Assembly: GCA_002422125.1 (NCBI GenBank)
Contig: DITF01000290.1
Coordinates: 8,582-23,083, forward strand
DNA: 14,502 nucleotides
DNA from: a bacterium UBP17_UBA6191
GTDB lineage: Bacteria > Muiribacteriota > UBA6191
Direction: 5' to 3'
Each line of letters opens with the position of its first letter. Position 1 is the stretch's first letter. Under the pieces are notes generated by a model. It made no database searches. It was not told the origin of the DNA and was given only the letters and a program-made list of their open reading frames with translations. Positions 1-7,644 of the stretch are shown here, one piece after another. The translations under genes and the position numbers were made by a program.

Positions 1-1857
1 GAACACACCTTGAGAGTAGGAGATTCTCAAAGTGCTATGCAGAAGTGCCAGCATGTTGTCAGCGGTGAGTTCCATATCGGGGGGCAGGATCATTTTTATC
101 TGGAGGGACAGGTTGCTAGTGCAGTACCTGGTGAAGAGCAGGAAATGCTTATCTATTCTTCGACCCAGCATCCTTCCGAGGTTCAGAAAATGGTGGCCCA
201 GTTTTTAGGGATTTCCCGAAATCAGGTTCGGGTGGAAGTGCGAAGAATGGGAGGAGGATTTGGAGGTAAAGAAACTCAGCCGGCTATTTTGGGTTGTATA
301 GCCGCTCTGTTGTCCGTCAAGTCCAAAAAACCGGTAAAGCTTCGATTGAACCGTGATGATGATATGGTGATGACAGGTAAAAGGCACCACTTTTTGACCA
401 GATATAAGGTAGGCTTTGACGATCAGGGTCGCATTGAGGCCCTGGAGATGGTTTTGGCCGCCGGATGTGGGCAGGTTGCCGATTTATCGACATCCATTCT
501 GGATAGGGCTCTGTTTCATTCAGATAACTGCTATTTTCTACCCAATGCTACTCTTCACGGTATTCCTTGCAAAACCAATACCGTCTCCAATACAGCCTTT
601 CGTGGGTTTGGGGGACCTCAGGGCATGCTGGGAATTGAGAATGTCATGGATCATGTGGCAAGATGTCTGAAATTGGATCCCATTCAGGTGCGAATGCGTA
701 ATTATTATGGCACAGCCGACAGAAACCTGACTCCTTACCATCAGACAGTTGAGGATAATATTATTCATGAGATTACCGAACAGCTTCTAAACTCCTCGCA
801 ATACTTTTTGCGAAGGAAGGAAATTGAAGAGTTTAACCAGAAGAATAAATTTTTAAAGCGGGGGTTGGCTTTTGCTCCAGTGAAGTTTGGAATATCCTTT
901 ACGACCGCATTTTTAAATCAGGCAGGTGCTTTGATGCATCTATATGCCGATGGCTCTGTGTATCTCAATCATGGAGGAACAGAGATGGGCCAGGGTCTGT
1001 TTACCAAGGTAGCGCAGATTGTGGCTGAAGAGTTTCAGATTGATCTTTCCCGCATTAAGATATCGGCAACGGATACGGCCAAAGTCCCTAATACATCGGC
1101 TACGGCGGCTTCCTCTGGAACTGATATGAATGGAAAGGCAGCACAGATAGCAGCTAGAATTTTAAAACAGAGATTGGTTGATTTTGCCGTCACAGAATTT
1201 AAGGTAAAACCTGAAGAGGTGATTTTCCATAACAATCGAGTCACGGTAGGGGAGAGACGAATCGGGTTTTCGGAGTTGGTCAACATGGCACATCATGCCA
1301 GAGTCTCTTTAAGCACCACTGGCTTTTATAAAACTCCCAAGATTTTTTATGATAGGGGCAAGGCTAAAGGCAGGCCATTTTTATATTTTGCTTATGGGGC
1401 CTGTGTCAGTGAAGTTATTGTGGACAGCCTGACTGGGGAGTATCGTATTTTACGATCGGATATTTTGCATGATGTTGGAACCTCAATTAATGAGGCTATT
1501 GATATCGGCCAGATTGAAGGAGCTTTTGTTCAGGGAGCGGGCTGGTTGACAATGGAAGAATTGTACTGGGACACCAAGGGGAATTTAAAGACTCATGCGC
1601 CCTCTACTTACAAAATTCCTACTTGTCGCGATATCCCAATGGATCTCAGGGTTGCACTATTAAAGGATTCTCCGAATCAGGAAGATACTGTTTATCGTAG
1701 CAAGGCCGTTGGTGAGCCGCCCCTAATGCTCGCTAATGCCGTGTGGCTGGCAATCAAAGATGCTGTGGCTAGTTTCAGAGGTCCTAGAGACAACCCTGTT
1801 TTGCACGCTCCTGCAACACCGGAGGCCGTGCTTAGGGCTATTTCAGCTCCATCTTAG
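1..1857 (+). CDS. xdhB: Xanthine dehydrogenase, molybdenum-binding subunit (C-terminal 618 residues, 5' end outside window)
   Basis: Large subunit of the molybdenum hydroxylase that oxidises hypoxanthine/xanthine to urate in purine breakdown. The frame is open from base 1, so the gene begins upstream; the TTG at 10 is not the real start. Visible blocks in order are IGGQDHFYLEGQ, then GGGFGGKE with the Glu matching bovine Glu802 (codon 271-273), DRALFH with the Arg matching bovine Arg880 (505-507), AFRGFGGPQ with the Arg matching Arg912 (601-603), the GGTEMGQG molybdopterin loop, and KAVGEPP with the Glu matching catalytic Glu1261 (1714-1716). Keeping both Glu802 and Arg880 favours xanthine over aldehyde as substrate. 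The FAD and 2Fe-2S parts are not in the window and should lie upstream or in a separate subunit. xdhC follows after 4 nt, as expected for its maturation partner. Family assignment is very sure; substrate is inferred from the active-site residues. Confidence 0.95.
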   Translation, partial: EHTLRVGDSQSAMQKCQHVVSGEFHIGGQDHFYLEGQVASAVPGEEQEMLIYSSTQHPSEVQKMVAQFLGISRNQVRVEVRRMGGGFGGKETQPAILGCIAALLSVKSKKPVKLRLNRDDDMVMTGKRHHFLTRYKVGFDDQGRIEALEMVLAAGCGQVADLSTSILDRALFHSDNCYFLPNATLHGIPCKTNTVSNTAFRGFGGPQGMLGIENVMDHVARCLKLDPIQVRMRNYYGTADRNLTPYHQTVEDNIIHEITEQLLNSSQYFLRRKEIEEFNQKNKFLKRGLAFAPVKFGISFTTAFLNQAGALMHLYADGSVYLNHGGTEMGQGLFTKVAQIVAEEFQIDLSRIKISATDTAKVPNTSATAASSGTDMNGKAAQIAARILKQRLVDFAVTEFKVKPEEVIFHNNRVTVGERRIGFSELVNMAHHARVSLSTTGFYKTPKIFYDRGKAKGRPFLYFAYGACVSEVIVDSLTGEYRILRSDILHDVGTSINEAIDIGQIEGAFVQGAGWLTMEELYWDTKGNLKTHAPSTYKIPTCRDIPMDLRVALLKDSPNQEDTVYRSKAVGEPPLMLANAVWLAIKDAVASFRGPRDNPVLHAPATPEAVLRAISAPS

Positions 1858-1861
1858 TTTT

Positions 1862-2665
1862 ATGGATTGGATTAGTCATATTTCCGGCCTAAAAGCCAAG
1901 AGGATTCCGTTTGTACTGGTCACGATCGTACGAGTTTCTGGTTCCGCTCCTCGAGGTGTGGGCACTAGAATGGTGGTTTCAAAACAAGAGATTTTTGGGA
2001 CCATTGGTGGTGGCCACCTGGAGTATCAGATAATTTTGGAGGGCCGTAGGCGCATTGATTTGATGCAGCACGGTAATGTTTTACTGAACTTTCAGTTGGG
2101 AGCCAAGCTGGGTCAATGCTGCGGAGGCACTGTTGAAGTCTTTTTGGAATCCTTTTTTACTACTTCAGCCCCAGTGGTAATCTTTGGAGCAGGTCACATC
2201 GGTCGGGCTTTGGTGCGAATTCTTGAGCCCTTGGAAATTGCAGTAGACTGGATTGACCAAAGAAGTTCTGAGTTTCCCGAGGCGGTATCTCCCTGGGTAC
2301 GAGTACTGGTTTCGGAAGATCCCGTGGGTGAAGGAGCATATGTCAGTCAGGGGGCCGCTGTAATGATTATGACACATTCTCATGCCATGGATTTTGACTT
2401 GTGTGAATACTTCTTAAAACGGGAAGATCTGAGTTTTCTGGGGTTGATCGGCTCAGATACCAAAAGAAAAACCTTCGAAACCAGGTTAAAATCGCGAGGA
2501 TTTGCGGAAGATGCAATTGCGCGATTAAGTTGTCCGGCTGGCAGGAAGTTGGGAAGTAAACATCCTGCTGCGATTGCTGTAAGCTTGGCCTCTGAAATTC
2601 TGGCGGCTGTCTTTATGAATCAAGATTCTACCAACATGGTGTCCTGTGATATGGTAGTGGAATGA
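1862..2665 (+). CDS. xdhC: Xanthine dehydrogenase accessory protein XdhC (molybdenum cofactor insertion)
   Basis: A 267-residue cytoplasmic chaperone that binds the molybdenum cofactor, supports its sulfuration and hands it to xanthine dehydrogenase. The N-terminal XdhC/CoxI domain shows GSAPRGVGTRM (about 27-37), GTIGGGHLE (46-54) and the paired cysteines of LGQCCGG (83-89). The C-terminal Rossmann-like domain starts with VVIFGAGHIGRAL (105-117), followed by the family motifs THSHAMDFDL and GLIGSDTKRK and ends with the GSKHPAAIAVSLASEI block. I chose ATG 1862, 4 nt after the xdhB stop. An in-frame ATG at 1736 would overlap xdhB by 122 nt and add residues unlike the family. No strong Shine-Dalgarno is visible, which fits translational coupling to xdhB. 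The stop overlaps the next start as ATGA. Confidence 0.93.
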   Translation: MDWISHISGLKAKRIPFVLVTIVRVSGSAPRGVGTRMVVSKQEIFGTIGGGHLEYQIILEGRRRIDLMQHGNVLLNFQLGAKLGQCCGGTVEVFLESFFTTSAPVVIFGAGHIGRALVRILEPLEIAVDWIDQRSSEFPEAVSPWVRVLVSEDPVGEGAYVSQGAAVMIMTHSHAMDFDLCEYFLKREDLSFLGLIGSDTKRKTFETRLKSRGFAEDAIARLSCPAGRKLGSKHPAAIAVSLASEILAAVFMNQDSTNMVSCDMVVE

Positions 2666-3921
2666 AAGTTTTTTTCTGTGCGGCTTTTTTCTTGATGGGG
2701 AGTTTGTTTTGCCCCTTGGCCTCGGACTGGCTGCTGGTTCCCATGAATCAGCGGCAAACCGATCATTTGCGGGCTTATGGTTTAGTTTATTTTGCCTTGG
2801 AAAATTCCTTAAGAGTAGATTGGCTTCTCAATTTTCAGGGCGGCAGTTTCTTAATGTCCCGAACCGATATCATTGAGATTCAGGCCGCATTATATGGGGT
2901 TAGGACAGAACTGGTCTCGGATGCCGAACGAGCAAGAATTCTGAATCAGATAGAGAGTGAAAATGCTGCGGTTATGCCTTTGGAGCGAGCCCCTAAAATT
3001 GCCGTTTATACCACTCCTTCCTCTGATCCCTGGGATGATGCTGTAACCTTAGTGATGGAATATGCCAAAGTGCCTTATGCCAAAATCTGGAATACGGAAG
3101 TATTGGCTGGCAAACATTTTGAATATGATTGGCTACATCTGCATCATGAAGATTTTTCTGGGCAGTATGGGAAGTTTTACCGCACCTTTAAGGATGCCCC
3201 CTGGTATGTGAAAAAAGTTCAGCAGTTCAGAGAAATGGCGACAGCTTCTGGATTTTCTTCGGTTTCAGAGTGGTTTGCGCAGGTTTCACTGAATCTTAGA
3301 GATTATGTGTACAAGGGGGGGTATCTTTTTGCCATGTGCTCTGCCACAGACAGCCTTGATGTGGCCTTGGCTGCGGCTGGGTTAGATATTGTGGATAGTC
3401 GTATTGATGGAACCCCGATCACTCCCAATTTTGAGAATAGTTTGGATTTTTCCCGTACCTTTGCCTTTCATAATTTTGAGATCATTACCGATCCTATGAT
3501 CTATGAGTTTTCCAACATTGATGTTTCCCGATACGAGCATCGTATGACCCCGGAACGAGAAGATTTTACCCTGTTTGAGTTTTCCGCAAAATTTGATCCC
3601 ATCCCAACGATGCTGACTCAGAATCATGTCAATCGCGTCAGGGGATTTTTAGGACAAACCACGGCATTTGATGGGAATCTGTTAAAACCTTCGGTAATCA
3701 GACTAGGAAAAGTTGTAGATGGCGATGTTTTTAAATATCTGCATGGAAAAGTAGGTCAGGGTACATTTACCTTTTTTGGCGGCCATGATCCAGAAGACTT
3801 TTCCCATGCTGTGGAAGATCCACCTACCGATCTGAGACTACATAAAAACTCTCCTGGATATCGATTGATTTTGAATAATGTGCTGTTTCCTGCGGCCAGA
3901 CCTAAACCCAGAAAGACTTAG
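2662..3921 (+). CDS. Conserved secreted protein of the family often mis-named 'asparagine synthetase B'; GATase/ThuA-like end
   Basis: A 419-residue protein with an N-terminal signal peptide (hydrophobic residues about 3-20, likely cut near CPLA/SDW), so it probably acts in the periplasm or outside. From memory it belongs to a family found mainly in Bacteroidetes-like genomes, with conserved blocks DWLLNFQGGSF (53-63), DWLHLHHEDFSGQYGKF (156-172), FAMCSATD (223-230), FTLFEFSAKFDPIPTMLTQNH (around 302-322), GGHDPED (373-379) and a C-terminus NSPGYRLILNNVLFPAA before a basic tail. Databases often call it asparagine synthetase B, but neither the N-terminal Cys-2 glutaminase nor the ATP-pyrophosphatase domain of AsnB is visible. 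Cys226 and His375 followed by DPE recall the elbow and His-x-Glu of class I amidotransferase/ThuA folds; that is inference. The start overlaps the xdhC stop by 4 nt. Function unknown. A run of seven G lies at 3315-3321. Confidence 0.75.
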   Translation: MKVFFCAAFFLMGSLFCPLASDWLLVPMNQRQTDHLRAYGLVYFALENSLRVDWLLNFQGGSFLMSRTDIIEIQAALYGVRTELVSDAERARILNQIESENAAVMPLERAPKIAVYTTPSSDPWDDAVTLVMEYAKVPYAKIWNTEVLAGKHFEYDWLHLHHEDFSGQYGKFYRTFKDAPWYVKKVQQFREMATASGFSSVSEWFAQVSLNLRDYVYKGGYLFAMCSATDSLDVALAAAGLDIVDSRIDGTPITPNFENSLDFSRTFAFHNFEIITDPMIYEFSNIDVSRYEHRMTPEREDFTLFEFSAKFDPIPTMLTQNHVNRVRGFLGQTTAFDGNLLKPSVIRLGKVVDGDVFKYLHGKVGQGTFTFFGGHDPEDFSHAVEDPPTDLRLHKNSPGYRLILNNVLFPAARPKPRKT

Positions 3922-3924
3922 ACT

Positions 3925-5349
3925 ATGAATCAGGAATTGCTGTCTGCCAGCGAATTTTTTAATCAGGGATTGAAACTTTATCGTCAGGGATTGTTTCGGG
4001 AAGCCTTAAAACATTGGGAGGCTCTTAGAAATTTGAAATCGGACTGGCCCAATCTGGAAATGTACATCAATGTTTGTGAAAGGCAGCAGTTAAGGTCTGC
4101 ATTTCAACTGGATGGAATTGAGGAAATTTTACGGGGTGTAGATGGCAGCGAAGTCCAGATTCTGGATCAGATCGAGGAAACCCAGAAGCTTGTAGATATG
4201 GCTGTATCTGAGGCAAAAAAAGAAGATGCTGAATATGCTTTGGAAGTTTTGTTGTCAGGAAGACCAAGAGATGAAAAGGTGCTGGCCTATTTTATTCGAC
4301 AGTCCATTCGTTTAGGAAACCTTCCAAGAGCGGAGGTTGTAAGTCGTGATCTAGTGGGTTTAAAGCCTTACAGCTATCGCTCTCATTATCTTTTAGGCCG
4401 AGTACACTTTTTATCAGAAAATTATGAGGAAGCCAGACTTAGTCTTAAACGGGCCCATCAGCTAAAGTCGGATTCGTTTTCAGTGCTGGCACATCTAGGG
4501 TTGATTTGTATTCAGCTCCGGGAGTGGGAAGAGGCTCGAGATTGGCTTACCCTGGCCTTAAAGTTAAAGCCTGAGGATGTAAGGGTTAGAAAACAATTGG
4601 ATGCCATATCGGAGCAGATGGAGCAGGTTGAGCTTGATTTTGCGGATGCGCTTGAGGATTTACTAAAAAAACCACCTTTTCCCGATGTGCTTTACCGCAT
4701 TGGAATGATTTATCTGCGCATGGGGAAGCGGGCTGAGGCTTTGGATGCTTTTTCAAGGGCAGTGCATCTGAATCCGCACTTTCACAAGGCATTATATGAA
4801 AAGGGCCGCCTGGAATTTGAAAATGAACAATTTCCTGAAAGCGTAAACAGCTTGATTGCGGCCTTGGACCAAATGGAAATCCGTGAGCAGGTGCTTAACA
4901 ATATTATAAGCTTTAGAGATGCGGGCTACATGGAAGAGGCTTCAGCGGAGCTTTTAAGGGTACTAAAACCAAGGCCAGACTTTGGTTCTTTTCACATTGA
5001 TTTGGGTCGGGAACTTTTTGACAAGGGTTCTTATGTGGAAGCTCTTGATGAGCTCAAAAAAGGTATTCAGATTGCGCCATCGTATGCGGATGGGCATTAT
5101 TACTGTGGATTGTGTTACGAGAAGATCTTGGAGTTGCAGAAGGCAAAGGGGCATTATCAGGAAGCCTGGGATTTGAACCCCTTTTATTACCAATCTGCAT
5201 TCTGTTATGTTGATATTCTGATTTTAGAAGGTGAAAATGCCAGGGCCCGTCAGACTCTTTTGCGATTGCAATCCTGCCTGGAAAAGGATTCCCCAGAGCA
5301 AACGCGGGTTTTGAATCTGTTGCAGGGGCTAAAAGGGGGTCAGGTGTGA
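3925..5349 (+). CDS. Cytoplasmic TPR-repeat protein
   Basis: A 474-residue protein made largely of tetratricopeptide repeats, which form helical scaffolds for protein binding. It has no signal peptide or membrane segment. A first TPR-like pair is at about residues 7-40 (FFNQGLKLYRQGLFREALKHW). After a less regular region at about 50-110, repeats resume at about 120-225 (e.g. LLGRVHFLSENYEEARLSLKRA), 255-320 (IGMIYLRMGKRAEALDAFSRA) and 350-440 (LGRELFDKGSYVEALDELKKG). No enzymatic domain is seen, so its partner is unknown. The start is 3 nt after the preceding stop and the end overlaps the HIT gene by 4 nt, so it appears co-translated with both neighbours. TPR calls are reliable; any role is a guess, for example assembly of a complex encoded by the same operon. 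Confidence 0.85.
   Translation: MNQELLSASEFFNQGLKLYRQGLFREALKHWEALRNLKSDWPNLEMYINVCERQQLRSAFQLDGIEEILRGVDGSEVQILDQIEETQKLVDMAVSEAKKEDAEYALEVLLSGRPRDEKVLAYFIRQSIRLGNLPRAEVVSRDLVGLKPYSYRSHYLLGRVHFLSENYEEARLSLKRAHQLKSDSFSVLAHLGLICIQLREWEEARDWLTLALKLKPEDVRVRKQLDAISEQMEQVELDFADALEDLLKKPPFPDVLYRIGMIYLRMGKRAEALDAFSRAVHLNPHFHKALYEKGRLEFENEQFPESVNSLIAALDQMEIREQVLNNIISFRDAGYMEEASAELLRVLKPRPDFGSFHIDLGRELFDKGSYVEALDELKKGIQIAPSYADGHYYCGLCYEKILELQKAKGHYQEAWDLNPFYYQSAFCYVDILILEGENARARQTLLRLQSCLEKDSPEQTRVLNLLQGLKGGQV
5334..5339 (+). promoter_or_regulatory. Ribosome binding site supporting the GTG start of the HIT gene
   Basis: AGGGGG lies 6 nt before GTG 5346, inside the end of the preceding TPR gene. It supports the non-ATG start and the 4-nt overlap. 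Confidence 0.6.
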
Positions 5350-5867
5350 GTTCGAGACAAAATTTATTCTGCCCGGAGAAGCTGTCTTATGTTCAGGGAC
5401 ATCGGCCAAAGGTTGACTGCATCTTGTGTTCTGCTTACAGAAATGAGCCAGGGGTGGAAAATCTGATCGTCTGGCAATCAGAACTTTTTTTTGTGACTTT
5501 GAATCTCTACCCTTATAATCCAGGTCATCTTATGATAGTTCCGGTTAGACACACCTGCACTATTGAAGACTTTACCGAGGCTGAAATTTTGCACAGTTTT
5601 GCAATTCAAAGGATGGCTTTTTCCGTGCTTAGGCAGATGTACAATCCCAAAGGGTTTAATCTTGGCTATAATTTAGGACATTGTAGTGGAGCCAGCATAG
5701 ATCATGTACATTTACATGTAGTACCAAGGTATCAAAGAGAATTGGGTTTTATGGATGTGTTAAATGGGTCGAGAATCATAGTCGAAGATCCGATGCGTAC
5801 CAGAGAGAGAATGGCAGAGGCTTTCCTCAGAGAATCTGAGCTGTCCTTGTATTCACAGAAGGAGTAG
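5346..5867 (+). CDS. HIT-family hydrolase/phosphorylase, Ap4A phosphorylase-like
   Basis: A 173-residue histidine-triad enzyme. The active-site triad is His120-Val-His122-Leu-His124 within DHVHLHVVPRY, with His122 the expected nucleophile. The LNLYPYNPGHLMIVPVRHT block (52-70) and GFNLGYNLG (103-111) are typical of the branch that cleaves diadenosine tetraphosphate or related nucleotides, such as mycobacterial Rv2613c. Cys25-x2-Cys28 with His69 and His120 could form the structural zinc site seen in some members. The start is GTG 5346, overlapping the upstream stop (GTGA), with AGGGGG 6 nt upstream. The carrier-like gene follows after 10 nt. The family is certain; the exact nucleotide substrate is inferred from resemblance. 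Confidence 0.9.
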   Translation: MSSRQNLFCPEKLSYVQGHRPKVDCILCSAYRNEPGVENLIVWQSELFFVTLNLYPYNPGHLMIVPVRHTCTIEDFTEAEILHSFAIQRMAFSVLRQMYNPKGFNLGYNLGHCSGASIDHVHLHVVPRYQRELGFMDVLNGSRIIVEDPMRTRERMAEAFLRESELSLYSQKE

Positions 5868-5877
5868 TTGTATTGAT

Positions 5878-6273
5878 ATGGAAACATTTTTACGGGACTT
5901 TAGTTTGTCCCGCTACGATACAGTTACGGTAAGTTCAGAGGGTGCAGAGGTATTTTTAAGAAAAAAGAGTAGTTTTGTAGCGAAGGTAAATGCCTCCGAG
6001 AACTTGAGCAATGTCCCTGAGAAAGCAAATTCTGGTACCGAGTCCTCTAATGATTCGAGCATGATTAAGGCATCACGGGTGGGCCTGTTTTATCCTAAGG
6101 TAAAAGTCGGAGATACCTTGGAAGAGAATTTTGTGTTTGGACAGATCAGAGCAATGAACATCATGCATGAGCTAAAAGCAGGAAAATCTGGGGTAGTTCG
6201 TAAAATTCTGGTCAGTTCAGGCGATGCCGTGGAATATGGAGATTTACTGCTGGAATTGGAAGGGCAGGCATGA
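5878..6273 (+). CDS. AccB-like biotin-carrier homologue lacking the biotinyl lysine
   Basis: A 131-residue protein laid out like the biotin carboxyl carrier protein of acetyl-CoA carboxylase: a short N-terminal region (1-31), a low-complexity Ser/Asn/Glu linker (about 38-62) and a C-terminal biotinyl/lipoyl-type domain (63-128). The domain aligns with AccB through RVGLFY, VKVGDTL, MNIMHELKAGKSG, KILVSSGDAVEYGDLLLELE. Two expected features are missing. The biotin-accepting Lys of E-A-M-K-M is Asn94 in R-A-M-N-I (AAC at 6157-6159), and the AccB 'thumb' is absent because GLFY runs almost directly into VKVG. It therefore probably cannot be biotinylated. Its stop overlaps accC by 4 nt, as in normal accBC pairs. 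The best upstream Shine-Dalgarno, AAGGAG at 5859-5864, is a long 13 nt from the ATG. It may be a degenerate AccB or a non-biotinylated partner of AccC. Confidence 0.8.
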   Translation: METFLRDFSLSRYDTVTVSSEGAEVFLRKKSSFVAKVNASENLSNVPEKANSGTESSNDSSMIKASRVGLFYPKVKVGDTLEENFVFGQIRAMNIMHELKAGKSGVVRKILVSSGDAVEYGDLLLELEGQA

Positions 6274-7634
6274 GCGAAATTCGCACCTTTAAAAAAATAC
6301 TGATTGCCAATCGTGGTGAGATAGCAGTTCGTATCATTCGCACTTGCAAGGAGATGGGCATTCAGTCCGTAGCCGTATATAGCACTGCCGATAAAGACAG
6401 TCTGCATGTACGACTGGCTGATGAATCTGTTTGTGTCGGGCCGCCTTTAGGTAGAGACAGCTATTTGAATGTTCAAAACATTATTGCATCTGCAGAAATA
6501 ACTGGTGCCGATGCCATACATCCAGGTTATGGATTTTTGTCAGAAAGAGCGGAGTTTGTAGAGATATTGCAAAGCTGCGAAATTGCCTTTATTGGACCCG
6601 ATCCTTACGCCATATCCAAAATGGGAGATAAGAGTGAGGCCAGAAAAACCATGATGGCGGCTAATGTTCCGACAGTTCCTGGTTCTGATGGGATAGTAGC
6701 CAATCCTAAAGATGGGCTGGAGGTGGCCAGAAAATGTGGTTTTCCGGTCATGATCAAGGCTACTGCTGGAGGTGGCGGCAGGGGAATGCGTCTGGTTAAG
6801 ACTGAGGCGGAATTCACAGAGTTGTTTGAGACAGCATCCCAGGAGGCCCTGTCAGCTTTTGGAAACGGCGGGCTGTATGTGGAAAAATTTATTGTGGAAC
6901 CTAGGCACATTGAAGTGCAGGTTTTGGGTGATAAATACGGCAATGTCATCCATTTGGGGGAAAGAAATTGCTCGGTCCAAAGACGCAATCAGAAGCTGAT
7001 AGAAGAATCACCATCTCCAGGAATTTCTGAGAAACTCAGAAAGCGAATTTGTGAGGCAGGGGTTCAGGTGGCCAAAAGTATTGGGTACCACAATGCTGGT
7101 ACCGTTGAATTTTTGGTGGACAAGGATGAAAACTTTTACTTTATGGAAATGAATACCCGCCTTCAGGTGGAACATCCTGTAACGGAAATGGTTACTGGTT
7201 TCGATTTAGTAAGGGAGCAGATCAGAGTAGCAGAAGGACACCGTCTATCGATTCCTCAGGAAGGTGTGCGTTTTCATGGACATTCTATAGAGTTTCGTAT
7301 TAATGCAGAGGATCCAGAGCAGGACTTCTTGCCATCTCCGGGTAAAATAGAGAGACTTGTTTACCCAGGTGGTCTAGGAGTTAGAATTGATTCTTTTGTT
7401 TCGGCAGGGGACAGCATACTGCCTTTTTATGATTCTATGGTTGGTAAGTTGATTGTGCATGCGGATACAAGAGAAGCTTGCATCAAAAGAGCAATGAGAG
7501 CCTTGGCTGAGTTTGAGATTCGTGGAATTGCGAGTACTGTGAAGCTGCATCAGAGGGTGTTAGAGTCGAGTGGATTTCAGGGGGGACGCTTTTCAACAGC
7601 GTTTTTGGCAAATGAAATTCTGGAGACAAAATAA
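6270..7634 (+). CDS. accC: Biotin carboxylase subunit of acetyl-CoA carboxylase (or a related acyl-CoA carboxylase)
   Basis: A 454-residue ATP-grasp enzyme that uses ATP and bicarbonate to carboxylate biotin on a carrier protein, the first step of malonyl-CoA and fatty acid synthesis. Length matches AccC (about 450 residues in E. coli) and no carrier or transferase domain is fused. Expected motifs are intact: KKILIANRGEIAVRI at the N-terminus, HPGYGFLSE (84-92), ATP-binding Lys121 and Lys163, the glycine loop GGGGRGM (167-173), HIEVQVLGD (213-221), the bicarbonate/ATP-site Lys242 in RRNQK, and the catalytic EMNTR with Arg297 followed by QVEHPVTE. The enzyme thus looks fully active, in contrast to the preceding carrier. 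accA and accD are not in the window, so acetyl-CoA specificity is inferred from size and the AccB-like neighbour. Confidence 0.95.
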   Translation: MSEIRTFKKILIANRGEIAVRIIRTCKEMGIQSVAVYSTADKDSLHVRLADESVCVGPPLGRDSYLNVQNIIASAEITGADAIHPGYGFLSERAEFVEILQSCEIAFIGPDPYAISKMGDKSEARKTMMAANVPTVPGSDGIVANPKDGLEVARKCGFPVMIKATAGGGGRGMRLVKTEAEFTELFETASQEALSAFGNGGLYVEKFIVEPRHIEVQVLGDKYGNVIHLGERNCSVQRRNQKLIEESPSPGISEKLRKRICEAGVQVAKSIGYHNAGTVEFLVDKDENFYFMEMNTRLQVEHPVTEMVTGFDLVREQIRVAEGHRLSIPQEGVRFHGHSIEFRINAEDPEQDFLPSPGKIERLVYPGGLGVRIDSFVSAGDSILPFYDSMVGKLIVHADTREACIKRAMRALAEFEIRGIASTVKLHQRVLESSGFQGGRFSTAFLANEILETK

Positions 7635-7638
7635 GGAG
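7633..7638 (+). promoter_or_regulatory. Ribosome binding site deciding the start of the exported TPR gene
   Basis: AAGGAG overlaps the accC stop codon and sits 6 nt before ATG 7645. It supports that start over the in-frame ATG at 7570 inside accC. Confidence 0.75.
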
Positions 7639-7644
7639 TTTATT

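Noticed and set aside
10..12. TTG as the start of xdhB
   Set aside because: The frame is open to base 1 and the protein starts in the middle of the conserved molybdenum domain, so the gene is simply cut by the window edge.
1736..1861. Upstream ATG start for xdhC
   Set aside because: It would overlap xdhB by 122 nt and add residues with no resemblance to XdhC. ATG 1862 matches the family start.
3315..3321. Seven-base G/C runs (3315-3321, 9933-9939, 14039-14045) as phase-variation switches
   Set aside because: All three frames are intact, the runs are short, and the encoded residues fit their families. They are more relevant as possible sequencing-error sites.
2662..3921. Asparagine synthetase B function
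   Set aside because: No N-terminal Cys-2 glutaminase, no ATP-pyrophosphatase domain, and an export signal is present; the name is a database carry-over.
7570..7644. Upstream ATG start for the exported TPR protein
   Set aside because: It lies inside accC, lacks a Shine-Dalgarno and would bury the signal peptide. AAGGAG at 7633-7638 supports ATG 7645.
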